Assembly (NCBI RefSeq): GCF_900230195.1
Contig: NZ_OCNE01000003.1
Coordinates: forward strand, 372,001-436,000
DNA length: 64,000 bases
Direction: 5' to 3'
Origin: Streptomyces zhaozhouensis
GTDB taxonomy: Bacteria; Actinomycetota; Actinomycetes; Streptomycetales; Streptomycetaceae
Below, piece after piece: positions 8,137-15,533 of this stretch. The first letter of the stretch is position 1; the number at the start of each line of letters is the position of its first letter. The notes under the pieces were generated by a model. It did not search any database. It saw nothing but the letters and a program-made list of their open reading frames with translations, and was not told the DNA's origin. Both the position numbers and the translations under genes were made by a program.

Positions 8137-8996
8137 GCGGTCAGCTCCTTGCGAATCTCACCGAGGATGACCTCGGTGTCCTGCGCTGACGCCGCTTGTG
8201 TACCCATGCGGTCCAGAACCTCCAGATAGGCCACGGTGTCGGGCCGCTCGTCGAGGTAGGTCGCTCCGGTCAGACTCTCGGCGTAGATGATGTCGGGCAG
8301 CTCCGGGATCTCGAATCGGAAGAGCTGGAACGGCCCGAACATGCCGGGATGGGGTCCGGCGCTGAACGGCATGATCTGAAGCGTGACATTGGGCAACTGC
8401 GTCGCCTCGATCAGCCGGTCAACCTGCTGGAGCATCGCGGCCTGGGATCCGACCCGACGCCTCAGCACATGCTCCTCGATCACGGCCCACAGCAACGGGG
8501 CGCGCGGCCGGGTGAGCAGGTCCTGACGTTCCATCCGCAGCGCTACCCGGCGCTCCAACTCGTCGTCGGAGGCGCCGGGAAACCCGGTGCGCAGCAGGGT
8601 GCGCGCGTAGGCCGCGGTCTGCAGCAGACCCGGCACGCAGTGCGGCTCGTAGGCGCGGATGAGGCTGGCCTCGCCCTCCAGGCTCACATAGAGGCTGAAC
8701 CAGTCAGGCAGCACGTCGCGGTACCCGTGCCACCAGCCGGGGCGGTTGGCCTCCTCGACCAGGCGGAGAAAGGACTCCGCCTCCTCGGCGGCCACCCCGT
8801 ACCGCTCCAGCAGGGCCTTCACATAGAGCGGCTTCAGGCCGACCTCGGCCTTCTCCATCCGGCGCACGGTGGTGCTGTTGACGCTGAGCGCGGCGGCCGC
8901 GTCGGCGAAGGAACACCTGGCCCGTTCGCGCAACTCCTTCAGCCGCAACCCCAGGACGATCTGTCCCACGGTCGGCCCCGACCGCGCCTCTGCCAC
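8133..8996 (-). CDS. WhiJ-like helix-turn-helix regulator with DUF5753 domain
   Basis: 287 aa from a GTG start (VAEARSGPTVGQ) with AGGAG six bases upstream. Residues about 12-70 are an XRE-type HTH (LRLKELRERARCSFADAAA, STTVRRMEKAEVG). Residues about 95-275 are DUF5753, recognisable by PGLLQTAAYARTLL, RQDLLTRPRAPLLWAVIEEH and YLDERPDTVAYLEVLDRM. Proteins of this architecture regulate Streptomyces development and antibiotic production. It is coupled to the DUF397 gene downstream and divergent from an anti-sigma-type ATPase gene. Confidence 0.93.
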   Translation of the reverse strand: MAEARSGPTVGQIVLGLRLKELRERARCSFADAAAALSVNSTTVRRMEKAEVGLKPLYVKALLERYGVAAEEAESFLRLVEEANRPGWWHGYRDVLPDWFSLYVSLEGEASLIRAYEPHCVPGLLQTAAYARTLLRTGFPGASDDELERRVALRMERQDLLTRPRAPLLWAVIEEHVLRRRVGSQAAMLQQVDRLIEATQLPNVTLQIMPFSAGPHPGMFGPFQLFRFEIPELPDIIYAESLTGATYLDERPDTVAYLEVLDRMGTQAASAQDTEVILGEIRKELTA

Positions 8997-9120
8997 CTTG
9001 GCTCCTCTTGCCGTTCGTGCCGCGCCTTCGCCATCTCGCCTACGCTGCACAGAAGTTTGCCACACCGGGTAGCGACATCCACAGAGATCCCTTCGCTTTC
9101 TGCGAATTGCAGAACTCCCC

Positions 9121-9149
9121 TTGCGCAGATGCCACACCCACCGCATAGT
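9121..9149 (+). promoter_or_regulatory. vegetative-type promoter of the ATPase gene, probably leaderless mRNA
   Basis: TTGCGC (9121-9126), a 17-bp spacer, then CATAGT (9144-9149). The GTG start begins six bases later, and no Shine-Dalgarno sequence precedes it, so transcription probably starts at the start codon. Confidence 0.55.
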
Positions 9150-9155
9150 TAACGC

Positions 9156-9728
9156 GTGACCCGGCTCACGACGGCCCCAGCTCCCCGGAAGGCGACCCCG
9201 CCCGTGCCCCCTGCTCACGGCGCGACGCCGTCCCCCCTCGGAGAACCCGCGATACGTCCTCCGCAACCGCCGGGCGAGAGCTTCGCCCTGCCCGCCAGGG
9301 ACACCTCCGTCGCCGTCGCCCGGCGACGGGTGCGGCACCAACTGTACGGCTGGGGTCTGCCGAGCACCACCTGCGACAACGCGCTGCTCATCGTCTCCGA
9401 GCTGGTCACCAACGCCATACTGCACACGCAGAGTAGCCAGGTGAGATGCCTGCTGTGGTCCAGCGGCCAACTGCTGCGGATCGAGGTCGCCGACGAGGGC
9501 CCCGGGCTGTTCCGGGTCCGCCCGCGCGCCGCCGACTCGGAGGCGGAGAACGGCAGGGGGCTGCTGCTGCTCGACGCGCTCGCCCTGCGCTGGGGTGTGG
9601 TCGCCCCCGACCAGCGCGCCGGTTGCACCGTCTGGGCCGAACTCACCGCCGCCGCCCAGCAGTCGGCGCCCGCCGCCCCGGCCCCGCACACGCGGGCGCG
9701 GACAGCGCAGGCGCTGCTTCCCGGCTGA
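9156..9728 (+). CDS. RsbW/SpoIIAB-like ATP-binding regulatory protein
   Basis: 190 aa. After a Pro-rich N-terminus, residues about 45-165 form a HATPase_c fold: N box in IVSELVTNAILHTQ, G1 box VADEGPGL and G2 box NGRGLLLLDAL. There is no kinase dimerisation domain, so it belongs to the anti-sigma-factor-like ATPases that are abundant in Streptomyces. The gene is divergent from the WhiJ-like HTH/DUF397 pair, the usual neighbourhood of such ATPases. The GTG start has no ribosome site but sits just after a good -10 box. Confidence 0.88.
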   Translation: MTRLTTAPAPRKATPPVPPAHGATPSPLGEPAIRPPQPPGESFALPARDTSVAVARRRVRHQLYGWGLPSTTCDNALLIVSELVTNAILHTQSSQVRCLLWSSGQLLRIEVADEGPGLFRVRPRAADSEAENGRGLLLLDALALRWGVVAPDQRAGCTVWAELTAAAQQSAPAAPAPHTRARTAQALLPG

Positions 9729-9730
9729 CG

Positions 9731-9756
9731 CGCCACCGCCACCGCCACCGCCACCG
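9731..9756. repeat. hexamer microsatellite (CGCCAC)n
   Basis: CGCCAC is repeated just over four times directly after the ATPase stop codon, in the 193-bp gap before the VanW gene. Confidence 0.6.
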
Positions 9757-9921
9757 CAGGCTGAACACTGTCCGTCGCGCGCTGAACGTTTCCACACCGG
9801 AACGTTCCGCTGCCGCACGTTTCTGTCACCCGGACCTTGTCGACGGCCCCGCCTTTGCTAGCCTTTCGAGGCTGTACTTCCCGCGTCGCACGCTCGCCGC
9901 CCGTCGCCTCAAGGGAGTTCC

Positions 9922-11670
9922 GTGGCCGTCATCCCGCCGATCCCGGCCCACCCGCCGCGCACGCCGCGGCCCGACCCGCCGTACTGGCAGCGCTGGGCGC
10001 TGTGGGGCGGTGCGGGACTGCTGGTCGTCGTACTCCTCTACCTTCTGGCCGGCATGGTCTGGGGCGGGCGGATAGCCTCCGGCACCACCGTGTTGGGCGT
10101 GGACATCGGCGGACTCTCCGAGCAGGCCGCCACCGAGCGGCTCAACGAGGAGCTGGGCGAGGAGCGGACGGCCCCGATCCGGGTGGTCCTCGGCGAGCGG
10201 GACGAGGAGGTCCACGAGGTCGACCCCGAGGAGGCCGGGCTGCTCCTCGACGTCTCCGCCACCGTCGAACGCGCCAGCCGTCCGGGCGTGCTGGGTCAGC
10301 TGCTCGGCACCGGCGGCGGCGCGCTCGACCCCGTCGTGGTGCAGCACGAGGAGCGCTCGGAGGCGGCGCTGGCCGGCCTCGCCGAGGCGGCGGACGCCGC
10401 CGTCACGGAGGGCGCGGTGGCCTTCAAGGACGGGGCGGTGCGCGTCACCGAGCCGACGGCGGGCAGCGCGCTGGAGGTGGGCCCCTCCGTCGAGCTGCTG
10501 CGTGACGGCTATCTGCGGCAGGAGGCGCAGCCGGTGCGGCTGCCGGTCTCGCTCGCCGAGCCGCGCGTCGACGAGGCCGAGGTGGCGCGGGCCGTCGCGG
10601 AGTTCGCCGAGCCGGCCATGTCGGGCCCGGTGCTGCTGCGCGCCGAGGACGGCGGCGCCGAGGTCTCCCTCTCCCCCACGGTGCTCGGCGACCATCTGAC
10701 GCTGGAGGCCGACGACGCCGGGCGGCTGGAGCCGCGCCTGGACGAGGAGGGCCTGGTCGGCGACGAGCGGGTGGTCCCGATGCTGGAGGCCGCCTCGACC
10801 GAGCCGAGCGACGCGACGCTCAGCCTGGCCGGCGGCGAGGTGGTCGCCTCCGGCGGCGGCGAGGGCCGCGAGGTCGACCTCGCGGAGGTCGGTCCCGCGG
10901 TGCTGCCGCTGCTGACCGGCTCGGGCGCGCACGCGCGCACCGGTGTGCTGCCGCTGGAGACCGTCGAGCCGACCCTGAGCGAGGAGAACTTCCGCGAGCT
11001 CGGCGTGGTGGAGGAGGTCTCCTCCTTCACCGTCGAGTTCGAGCCGGCCGCCTACCGGATCACCAACATCGGCCGGGCGGCCGAGCTGATCAACGGCTCG
11101 CTGGTCCTGCCGGACGAGGTCTGGAGCTTCAACGAGACGGTCGGCGAACGGACCCCGGAGAACGGCTTCGTCGAGGGCGTGATCATCCTCGACGACCAGT
11201 ACACGAACGCCCAGGGCGGTGGCGTCTCGGCGGTGGCCACCACGGTCTTCAACGCGATGTTCTTCGCCGGCGTCGAGATGGTGGAGTACGGCGCGCACTC
11301 GTTCTACATCGAACGCTACCCGGAGGGCCGCGAGGCGACCGTCGCCTGGGGCAGTCTCGACCTGCGCTTCCGCAACGACTCCGGGAACGCGCTCTACATC
11401 CTGGCCTCGGCCGACGACAGCTCGGTGACGATCACCTTCCTCGGCACCAAGCGCTTCGACGAGGTGCGCTCGGAGACCGGCTCCCGGGAGAACGTCGAGC
11501 AGCCGGAGAGCCGGGAGGGCGAGGGCGAGGAGTGCGTCCCGCAGCCGCCGTTGGAGGGCTTCGACGTCACGGTCGAGCGGATCTTCGTGCGCGACGGCTC
11601 CGAGGTGGACCGGCAGAGCTTCGACACGCACTACGTGCCGAGGGACGAGGTGCGCTGCCCCGACGCGTGA
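9922..11670 (+). CDS. VanW family membrane protein with peptidoglycan-binding-like domain
   Basis: 582 aa from GTG with AAGGGAG five bases upstream. Residues about 27-49 are a single membrane anchor (LWGGAGLLVVVLLYLLAGMV). The extracellular part carries VGVDIGGLS-like repeats of the PG_binding_4/YoaR type (about 55-340). A VanW domain follows (about 370-500), recognisable by WSFNETVGERTPENGF, GGGVSAVATTVFNAMFFAG and YIERYPEGREATVAWG. VanW proteins occur in some glycopeptide-resistance clusters and in general envelope loci. A cell-wall role is likely, but the reaction is unknown. No van resistance genes are nearby. Confidence 0.92.
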   Translation: MAVIPPIPAHPPRTPRPDPPYWQRWALWGGAGLLVVVLLYLLAGMVWGGRIASGTTVLGVDIGGLSEQAATERLNEELGEERTAPIRVVLGERDEEVHEVDPEEAGLLLDVSATVERASRPGVLGQLLGTGGGALDPVVVQHEERSEAALAGLAEAADAAVTEGAVAFKDGAVRVTEPTAGSALEVGPSVELLRDGYLRQEAQPVRLPVSLAEPRVDEAEVARAVAEFAEPAMSGPVLLRAEDGGAEVSLSPTVLGDHLTLEADDAGRLEPRLDEEGLVGDERVVPMLEAASTEPSDATLSLAGGEVVASGGGEGREVDLAEVGPAVLPLLTGSGAHARTGVLPLETVEPTLSEENFRELGVVEEVSSFTVEFEPAAYRITNIGRAAELINGSLVLPDEVWSFNETVGERTPENGFVEGVIILDDQYTNAQGGGVSAVATTVFNAMFFAGVEMVEYGAHSFYIERYPEGREATVAWGSLDLRFRNDSGNALYILASADDSSVTITFLGTKRFDEVRSETGSRENVEQPESREGEGEECVPQPPLEGFDVTVERIFVRDGSEVDRQSFDTHYVPRDEVRCPDA

Positions 11671-11680
11671 CGCGGGCGGC

Positions 11681-12320
11681 TCAGCCGGCCGGCGCGGCCG
11701 CGCGCGCCCGTTCGGCCGCCGGACGCGGCGCGTGGGCCGTGGCCGCGTCCAGGGGGCGGAACAGCGCGATCGCCGGCTTCGGGAGCGTCACGTCGGCGGG
11801 CGCGCGAACGTCGCCCTCGTGCCCAAGAGCGACAGCGCGCCCGGCGGGGAGCGCAGCCGCGGCGGCACCGGGACGGGTCCGGAGCCGGGGCCGAACGTCC
11901 CGCCGTCGGCCGGCCGCCCGCCGCCCGCCGGGGGCTCGGGCAGGCGCCGACCTCGTCGAGCAGCGCGCGGGTCGCCGGTGCTGTCGACCTGACGGCTCTG
12001 GTCCGACGCGGCGCGGACGCGGGCCGGTTCGCCGTCCTCCCCCGCGCTCTTCCGGTAGGCGGGGCGTGGTCGGCGGCCAGCGGCAGCGCGTTGCGCTCGC
12101 GCGGCGGGACGCCCGGCGCCGCCGCGAGGCGCGGCACCATCTCCCTGCTCGGCCGGGCCTTTTTGGTCTCCACGCAGGACGGATGCCGCGACGAGGTCTC
12201 GGCCCGCGAGGACAGCTCCGGTCGGCTCGGGCGCCCGCGCCGCCGCCACTCCCGCGACAGCGCCCCGACGCGCGCCGCCCGCGTGCTCCACGCCCGGAAA
12301 CGCGGCTCCGGGCCGGGCAT
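11681..12320 (-). pseudogene. unrecognised decayed gene with several frameshifts
   Basis: No uninterrupted frame covers this stretch, but segments in different minus-strand frames have the strong third-position GC of real genes and join end to end. They are, in order: MVPRLAAAPGVPPRERNALP; then YRKSAGEDGEPARVRAASDQ; then TRALLDEVGACP; then LRSPPGALSLLG; and a C-terminus containing EGDVRAPADVTLPKPAIALF, stopping at 11681. Joining them needs at least three or four frameshifts. I do not recognise the family. Together with the neighbouring broken genes it suggests a region under no selection. The remaining 12321-12437 shows nothing supportable. Confidence 0.45.
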
Positions 12321-12437
12321 CGCCGAAGTGCGGGATTCCCCTCGATTCGCGGCCTACGGAACACCGACGCGACGTCAGTGCGCGCTCGTGTCGGCAGCAC
12401 CATCCCCGCCCCGGGTGCCCCGACGCCCGGGAAGCCC

Positions 12438-13447
12438 GTGGCGCGTCCGTCCGACTGGTCGCCCGTCGACATGGATTCCGATCCGACGCTAGGTGAGCCC
12501 GACGAGGTGCGGGAGTTGGCGCGGGAGCTCCAGGAGTTCGCCGACGATGTCGGGGAGGCGCTGGGCAAGATCCGGGCGATGTCCTCCGAGCGGGCGATGC
12601 TGGAGTGGGCCGGGCTCTCGGCCGACACCTTCCGCGCCGAGTTCGACGGCGTCCCCGGCAACCTCACCAAGCTCGAAGAGAACCACAGCCTGTGCGCCCA
12701 GGCACTCGACGGCTACTGGCCCCAACTCCAGACCGCCCAGGGCATGGCCGACCGCGCCCTGGACCGCGCCCTGTCCGCACAAGCCGACCTGACCTCCGCC
12801 CACAGAGCGCTCGGCGACGCCACCGACTGGGTCGACCGCGCCGGCGAGGAAGCCGACCGCCTCCAACGCGAAGGCCAACGCCCGCACACCCAACCCCCCG
12901 ACGAAGCCGACGTCCGCGCCGCCACCCGCGACCAACAGGCCGCCCAGGCCGCCGCCGGCGCCGCCCAGACCCGCGTCACCGACGCCGAGGAACGCCTGAC
13001 CGCCGCCCGCCAACTCGCCCTCGACGCCCGACAGATGCGCGAAGAAGCCGCCCATGCGCTGATGGTCTCCGGCCGGCGTGAGAACGGCGAGCACGGCTGG
13101 GTGCTCCCCCACGGTCGAGTCGGCCCCGGTCAGTGCGTGATCGAGGCCGCCCGCGACCTGCTGAAACAGACCACCGGCCACGAACGCGCCCCCACGGATG
13201 TCCTGGCCATCACCCCGACCACTGACGACCACGGGACCCTTGACGGCCTGGTCTACGTCCTGGACGGCGGGGCCCTCCCCGGGCCCCCAACAACAGCAAC
13301 GACCCGCCCGAAGGCGCCAGTCGGGTCCCGATGCGCGAGTTCCACGAACCCCCCGCGCTCTACCAATACGCCATCATGGCCATCGGACAACACCGCCGAC
13401 TCCCCCTGCTGACCAACGCCGACCGTCCCGAAGCGGCCTTCCTGTGA
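12438..13447 (+). pseudogene. chimeric ORF: T7SS-type coiled-coil N-terminus joined to a frameshifted Nudix fragment
   Basis: From GTG 12438 the first 200 residues match the N-terminus of Streptomyces putative type VII-secreted proteins: VARPSDWSPVDMDSDPT, ELQEFADDVGEALGKI, EWAGLSADTFRAEFDGVPGN and a long Ala/Gln coiled coil ending LALDARQMREEA. The reading then passes directly into a Nudix fragment (HGWVLPHGRVGPGQ, TPTDVLAIT-like, LDGLVYVLDGG). The Nudix box is altered: the expected REL-EE is RDLLKQT and GE is GQ. At a C5 run near 13285-13289 the coding frame slips by one base. The true C-terminus continues in another frame (MREFHEPPALYQYAIMAIGQ) to TGA 13445-13447. So one product is a truncated N-terminus and the other a dead Nudix protein. 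It is possibly a remnant of a Pif-like Nudix gene from an integrative element (inference). Confidence 0.7.
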
Positions 13448-13830
13448 TGCCCCAACTGGACGCGGACTGGTACGTCGTCCCGCCAGCACCGGGCACCGAC
13501 TCAACGAAGTGGGTCGTCGGGCCCTGCTGGTTCTACTGCGACCACCGGATCACAGCCGTCCTGTGGATCGGGACCGTCACGACCGAGATCGCCTACGCCC
13601 CGATCTACGCCGGCGCCCCCTGCCTGGTCCAACTGGATGACCTGACCTGGGACTACCACGAAACGGCGGCCACACCGCCCCCAAACGAACATGGACGCGC
13701 GCTTCCGCTCTACCGGGCCTGGAACAACCCCGCCCCGCCTCAGAAGCGCCGTCAGGCTTCGCGCCCTCCCACTCGTACCAGATTAGGGGCGCGCTTACGC
13801 GGGCTGCTCGCCATCAACGACGGTGAGTGA
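13447..13830 (+). CDS. hypothetical protein coupled to the broken Nudix gene
   Basis: 127 aa; the ATG overlaps the TGA of the Nudix remnant (TGATG). The first 95 residues look like a folded domain, with PCWFYCDHRITAVLWIGTV, YAPIYAGAPCLVQLDDL and TWDYHE. The Arg/Pro-rich tail (QKRRQASRPPTRTRLGARLR) may be read-through into non-coding DNA. It ends 58 bp before the CRISPR array. I do not recognise the family; the arrangement suggests it once formed a two-gene unit with the Nudix protein. Cysteines in CWFYC and APC could bind metal. Confidence 0.55.
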   Translation: MPQLDADWYVVPPAPGTDSTKWVVGPCWFYCDHRITAVLWIGTVTTEIAYAPIYAGAPCLVQLDDLTWDYHETAATPPPNEHGRALPLYRAWNNPAPPQKRRQASRPPTRTRLGARLRGLLAINDGE

Positions 13831-13888
13831 CGGGGCCGGCTGGCCGTCAACCGCCTGCCCCCGCCATGGTCCGGCGGGCATGAGTGAA

Positions 13889-14343
13889 GGACCAACCCCG
13901 CGCGTGCGGGGAGCAGTGAACCCCTGCCCGGCCACGTAGCGGTGAAATAGGACCATCCCCGCGCGTGCGGGGAGCAGACCGCAGATCCGCGCTGTCGGCC
14001 GCCGACCGGGGGACCATCCCCGCGCGTGCGGGGAGCAGGCCCACCGCATCACCGCCCGCCCCGGCGGCCCGGGACCATCCCCGCGCGTGCGGGGAGCAGT
14101 TCTTGGAGTACGCCAAGCAGTTGGGGCTGACGGGACCATCCCCGCGCGTGCGGGGAGCAGCAGCCCATCAGCGACGGCGACGACCTCGTCGCGGGACCAT
14201 CCCCGCGCGTGCGGGGAGCAGCGGCGCCCTGCCCATCCGCGCGATGGACTCCAGGGACCATCCCCGCGCGTGCGGGGAGCAGATCCTCGCTCGCCTTCAC
14301 ACTCACGAGGAATCGGGACCATCCCCGCGCGTGCGGGGAGCAG
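13889..14343 (-). CRISPR. type I-E CRISPR array, 8 repeats and 7 spacers
   Basis: Eight 28-bp repeats start at 13889, 13950, 14011, 14072, 14133, 14194, 14255 and 14316, a constant 61-bp period with 33-bp spacers. If the G that precedes six of the repeats is counted, the format is the usual 29+32 of type I-E. On the plus strand the repeat begins GGACCATCCCC, contains the hairpin CCCCGCGCGTGCGGGG and ends AGCAG. Its reverse complement, CTGCTCCCCGC...GCGGGGATGGTCC, lines up with the E. coli I-E repeat, so transcription should run on the minus strand with the leader at 14344 and beyond. The repeat at 13889 differs (CCAACCCC), as expected at the old, distal end. All seven spacers differ. No cas gene is present in the window. 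Confidence 0.97.
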
Positions 14344-14420
14344 AGTTCGTGACCAGGGGTTTTCTAGCGGCGGGCTCGGATTTTACTTACTTTACCCAAC
14401 GCCTTGGCTGCCCCTACCTG
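14344..14420 (-). promoter_or_regulatory. CRISPR leader
   Basis: The sequence next to the repeat at 14316-14343 has AT-rich runs rare in this genome (GGTTTTCTAG, GGATTTTACTTACTTTACCC at 14378-14397). Position and composition fit the leader that holds the pre-crRNA promoter and Cas1-Cas2 integration signal. The rest of 14421-14654 shows no gene I can support. Confidence 0.6.
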
Positions 14421-14654
14421 GCCGCTCGCAGCGCCTCACGGACGCAGCGAATCACGCCCGCCAGGCTAGCGCGTCAACTCCTTCTGTCGGGGGGGGCACA
14501 CCGCCGCCTCGTCGGTTCCTGCTGATGGCGAAGTCCCTTGCCACTTCGTTTAATCCGTTGTGTGGCCGCCTCCTCCCGCGCACGCCCAGAGGACGCAATA
14601 CAACCTGTAATTGCGTACCCCGCGTGCGCCAAGTCTGGAGGAGACCTGAACCGA

Positions 14655-14952
14655 TTGACGGCCTCATGTCCTCCGCCCCGGACTCGACACTCCGGGGCGC
14701 TGGCTCACCCCTACCGAACGCGACTTCCTGCGCCTGACCGCCGACCCCGACTTCCTTCGGCGCCTGGACCAACTCCACCGAACGGGCGGTTACGAACGCC
14801 CGATCCACCTCACCGGACACACCACCTGGTTCGACACGGACGGCAGCGTCCTGCGGCACTACACCACCCGTGATGAGCCAGGTGAACGCATCGCCGTGCG
14901 CTGCGGAACCCGACGCGCGTCCCCCTGCCAACCCCGCTCCCGCCTCCACGCG
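14655..14952 (+). pseudogene. RepSA-like replication initiator remnant (N-terminal part)
   Basis: The frame opens right after a stop at about 14652-14654 and has no usable start codon. It encodes RWLTPTERDFLRLTADPDFL, LDQLHRTGGYERPIHLTGHT and RIAVRCGTRRASPCQP, ending RLHA. This is the conserved N-terminal region of replication initiators of pSAM2-type actinomycete integrative elements and plasmids (usual pattern: TGG-C-P-I-LTG, then CGNRRAS-C-PCSRLHA). The second cysteine of the CxxC pair is Arg here (PRSRLHA). The frame then runs into DUF4241 sequence, so only about 98 of about 450 residues remain. Confidence 0.75.
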
Positions 14953-15533
14953 GAGGAGTGGACCGAGCGGTACGCCTACGACACGGCCGGCGACCTCACC
15001 CACGCCGAGTGGCCGGCCGAGGGCGTCGAGCCGTTCACCGACGAGGTGCCGCCCGGCACCTACCCGGTGGTGCTCTCCGTCGCGGAGATCGCCCGCCCCG
15101 GTGACGCGTCGTACGCCCACGAGCGGGCCGCCGCCGCCTGGCTGCGGATCGGCGAACGGCCGGCCGCCGGCTGGTCGTCGGCGCGCACGGCCGGGCCCAG
15201 GACCCGGCGGAACTGGCGGACGGCGCGTGGTGCGGCTGCGGCGTGGACACCGGGACGGCCTGCTTCGTCGACCCCTCGGTCACCCCGTGCCTGCGCCCGC
15301 TGCTCGGCGAGGACGGCGAGGGTGACCCGCTGATCGACGCGGTCTACGGCACGGCGTCGCCCTCCCCCGCGCCCCGGCCGGCGGCAGTCGTGGAGCCGGA
15401 GTCGGGGGTGGGCGTGGTCGCCTTCCCGTCAGGCTGGGGCGACGGTGCGTACCCGACCTGGGTCGGGCGGGACGCGTCGGGGCGGGTGGCCGGGTTCGTG
15501 ACCACCTTCTTCGTGGTCGACGCCCCGGACTGA
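14953..15533 (+). pseudogene. DUF4241 protein remnant with a frameshift
   Basis: The frame inherited from the Rep fragment encodes EPFTDEVPPGTYPVVLSVAE and YAHERAAAAWLRIGERPAAGW, typical of DUF4241. Between about 15172 and 15205 the coding frame slips by one base. The rest continues as QDPAELADGAWCGCGVDTGT, ACFVDP, FPSGWGDGAYPTWVGRDASG and FVTTFFVVD to the stop at 15533. The N-terminus of the family is missing. The 3' end overlaps the opposite-strand P-loop gene by 190 bp, which suggests that insertion of this fragment damaged that gene's end. Confidence 0.7.

Noticed and set aside
9922-11670. Glycopeptide (vancomycin) resistance locus, from the VanW domain
   Set aside because: No vanH/A/X/S/R-type genes are nearby; VanW-domain proteins are common outside resistance clusters.
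13795-14737. Several ORFs through the CRISPR array (Pro/Arg/Gly repeats)
   Set aside because: They are translations of the 61-bp repeat-spacer periodicity and have no start sites or family features.
14452-15120. 222-codon minus-strand ORF opposite the Rep/DUF4241 remnants
   Set aside because: Its composition mirrors the plus-strand remnants and shows no domain; the plus strand carries recognisable Rep and DUF4241 motifs.
11671-15533. Cas genes, integrase or transposase within the island
   Set aside because: No frame shows Cas helicase, RAMP, Cas1, tyrosine-recombinase or DDE-transposase motifs.
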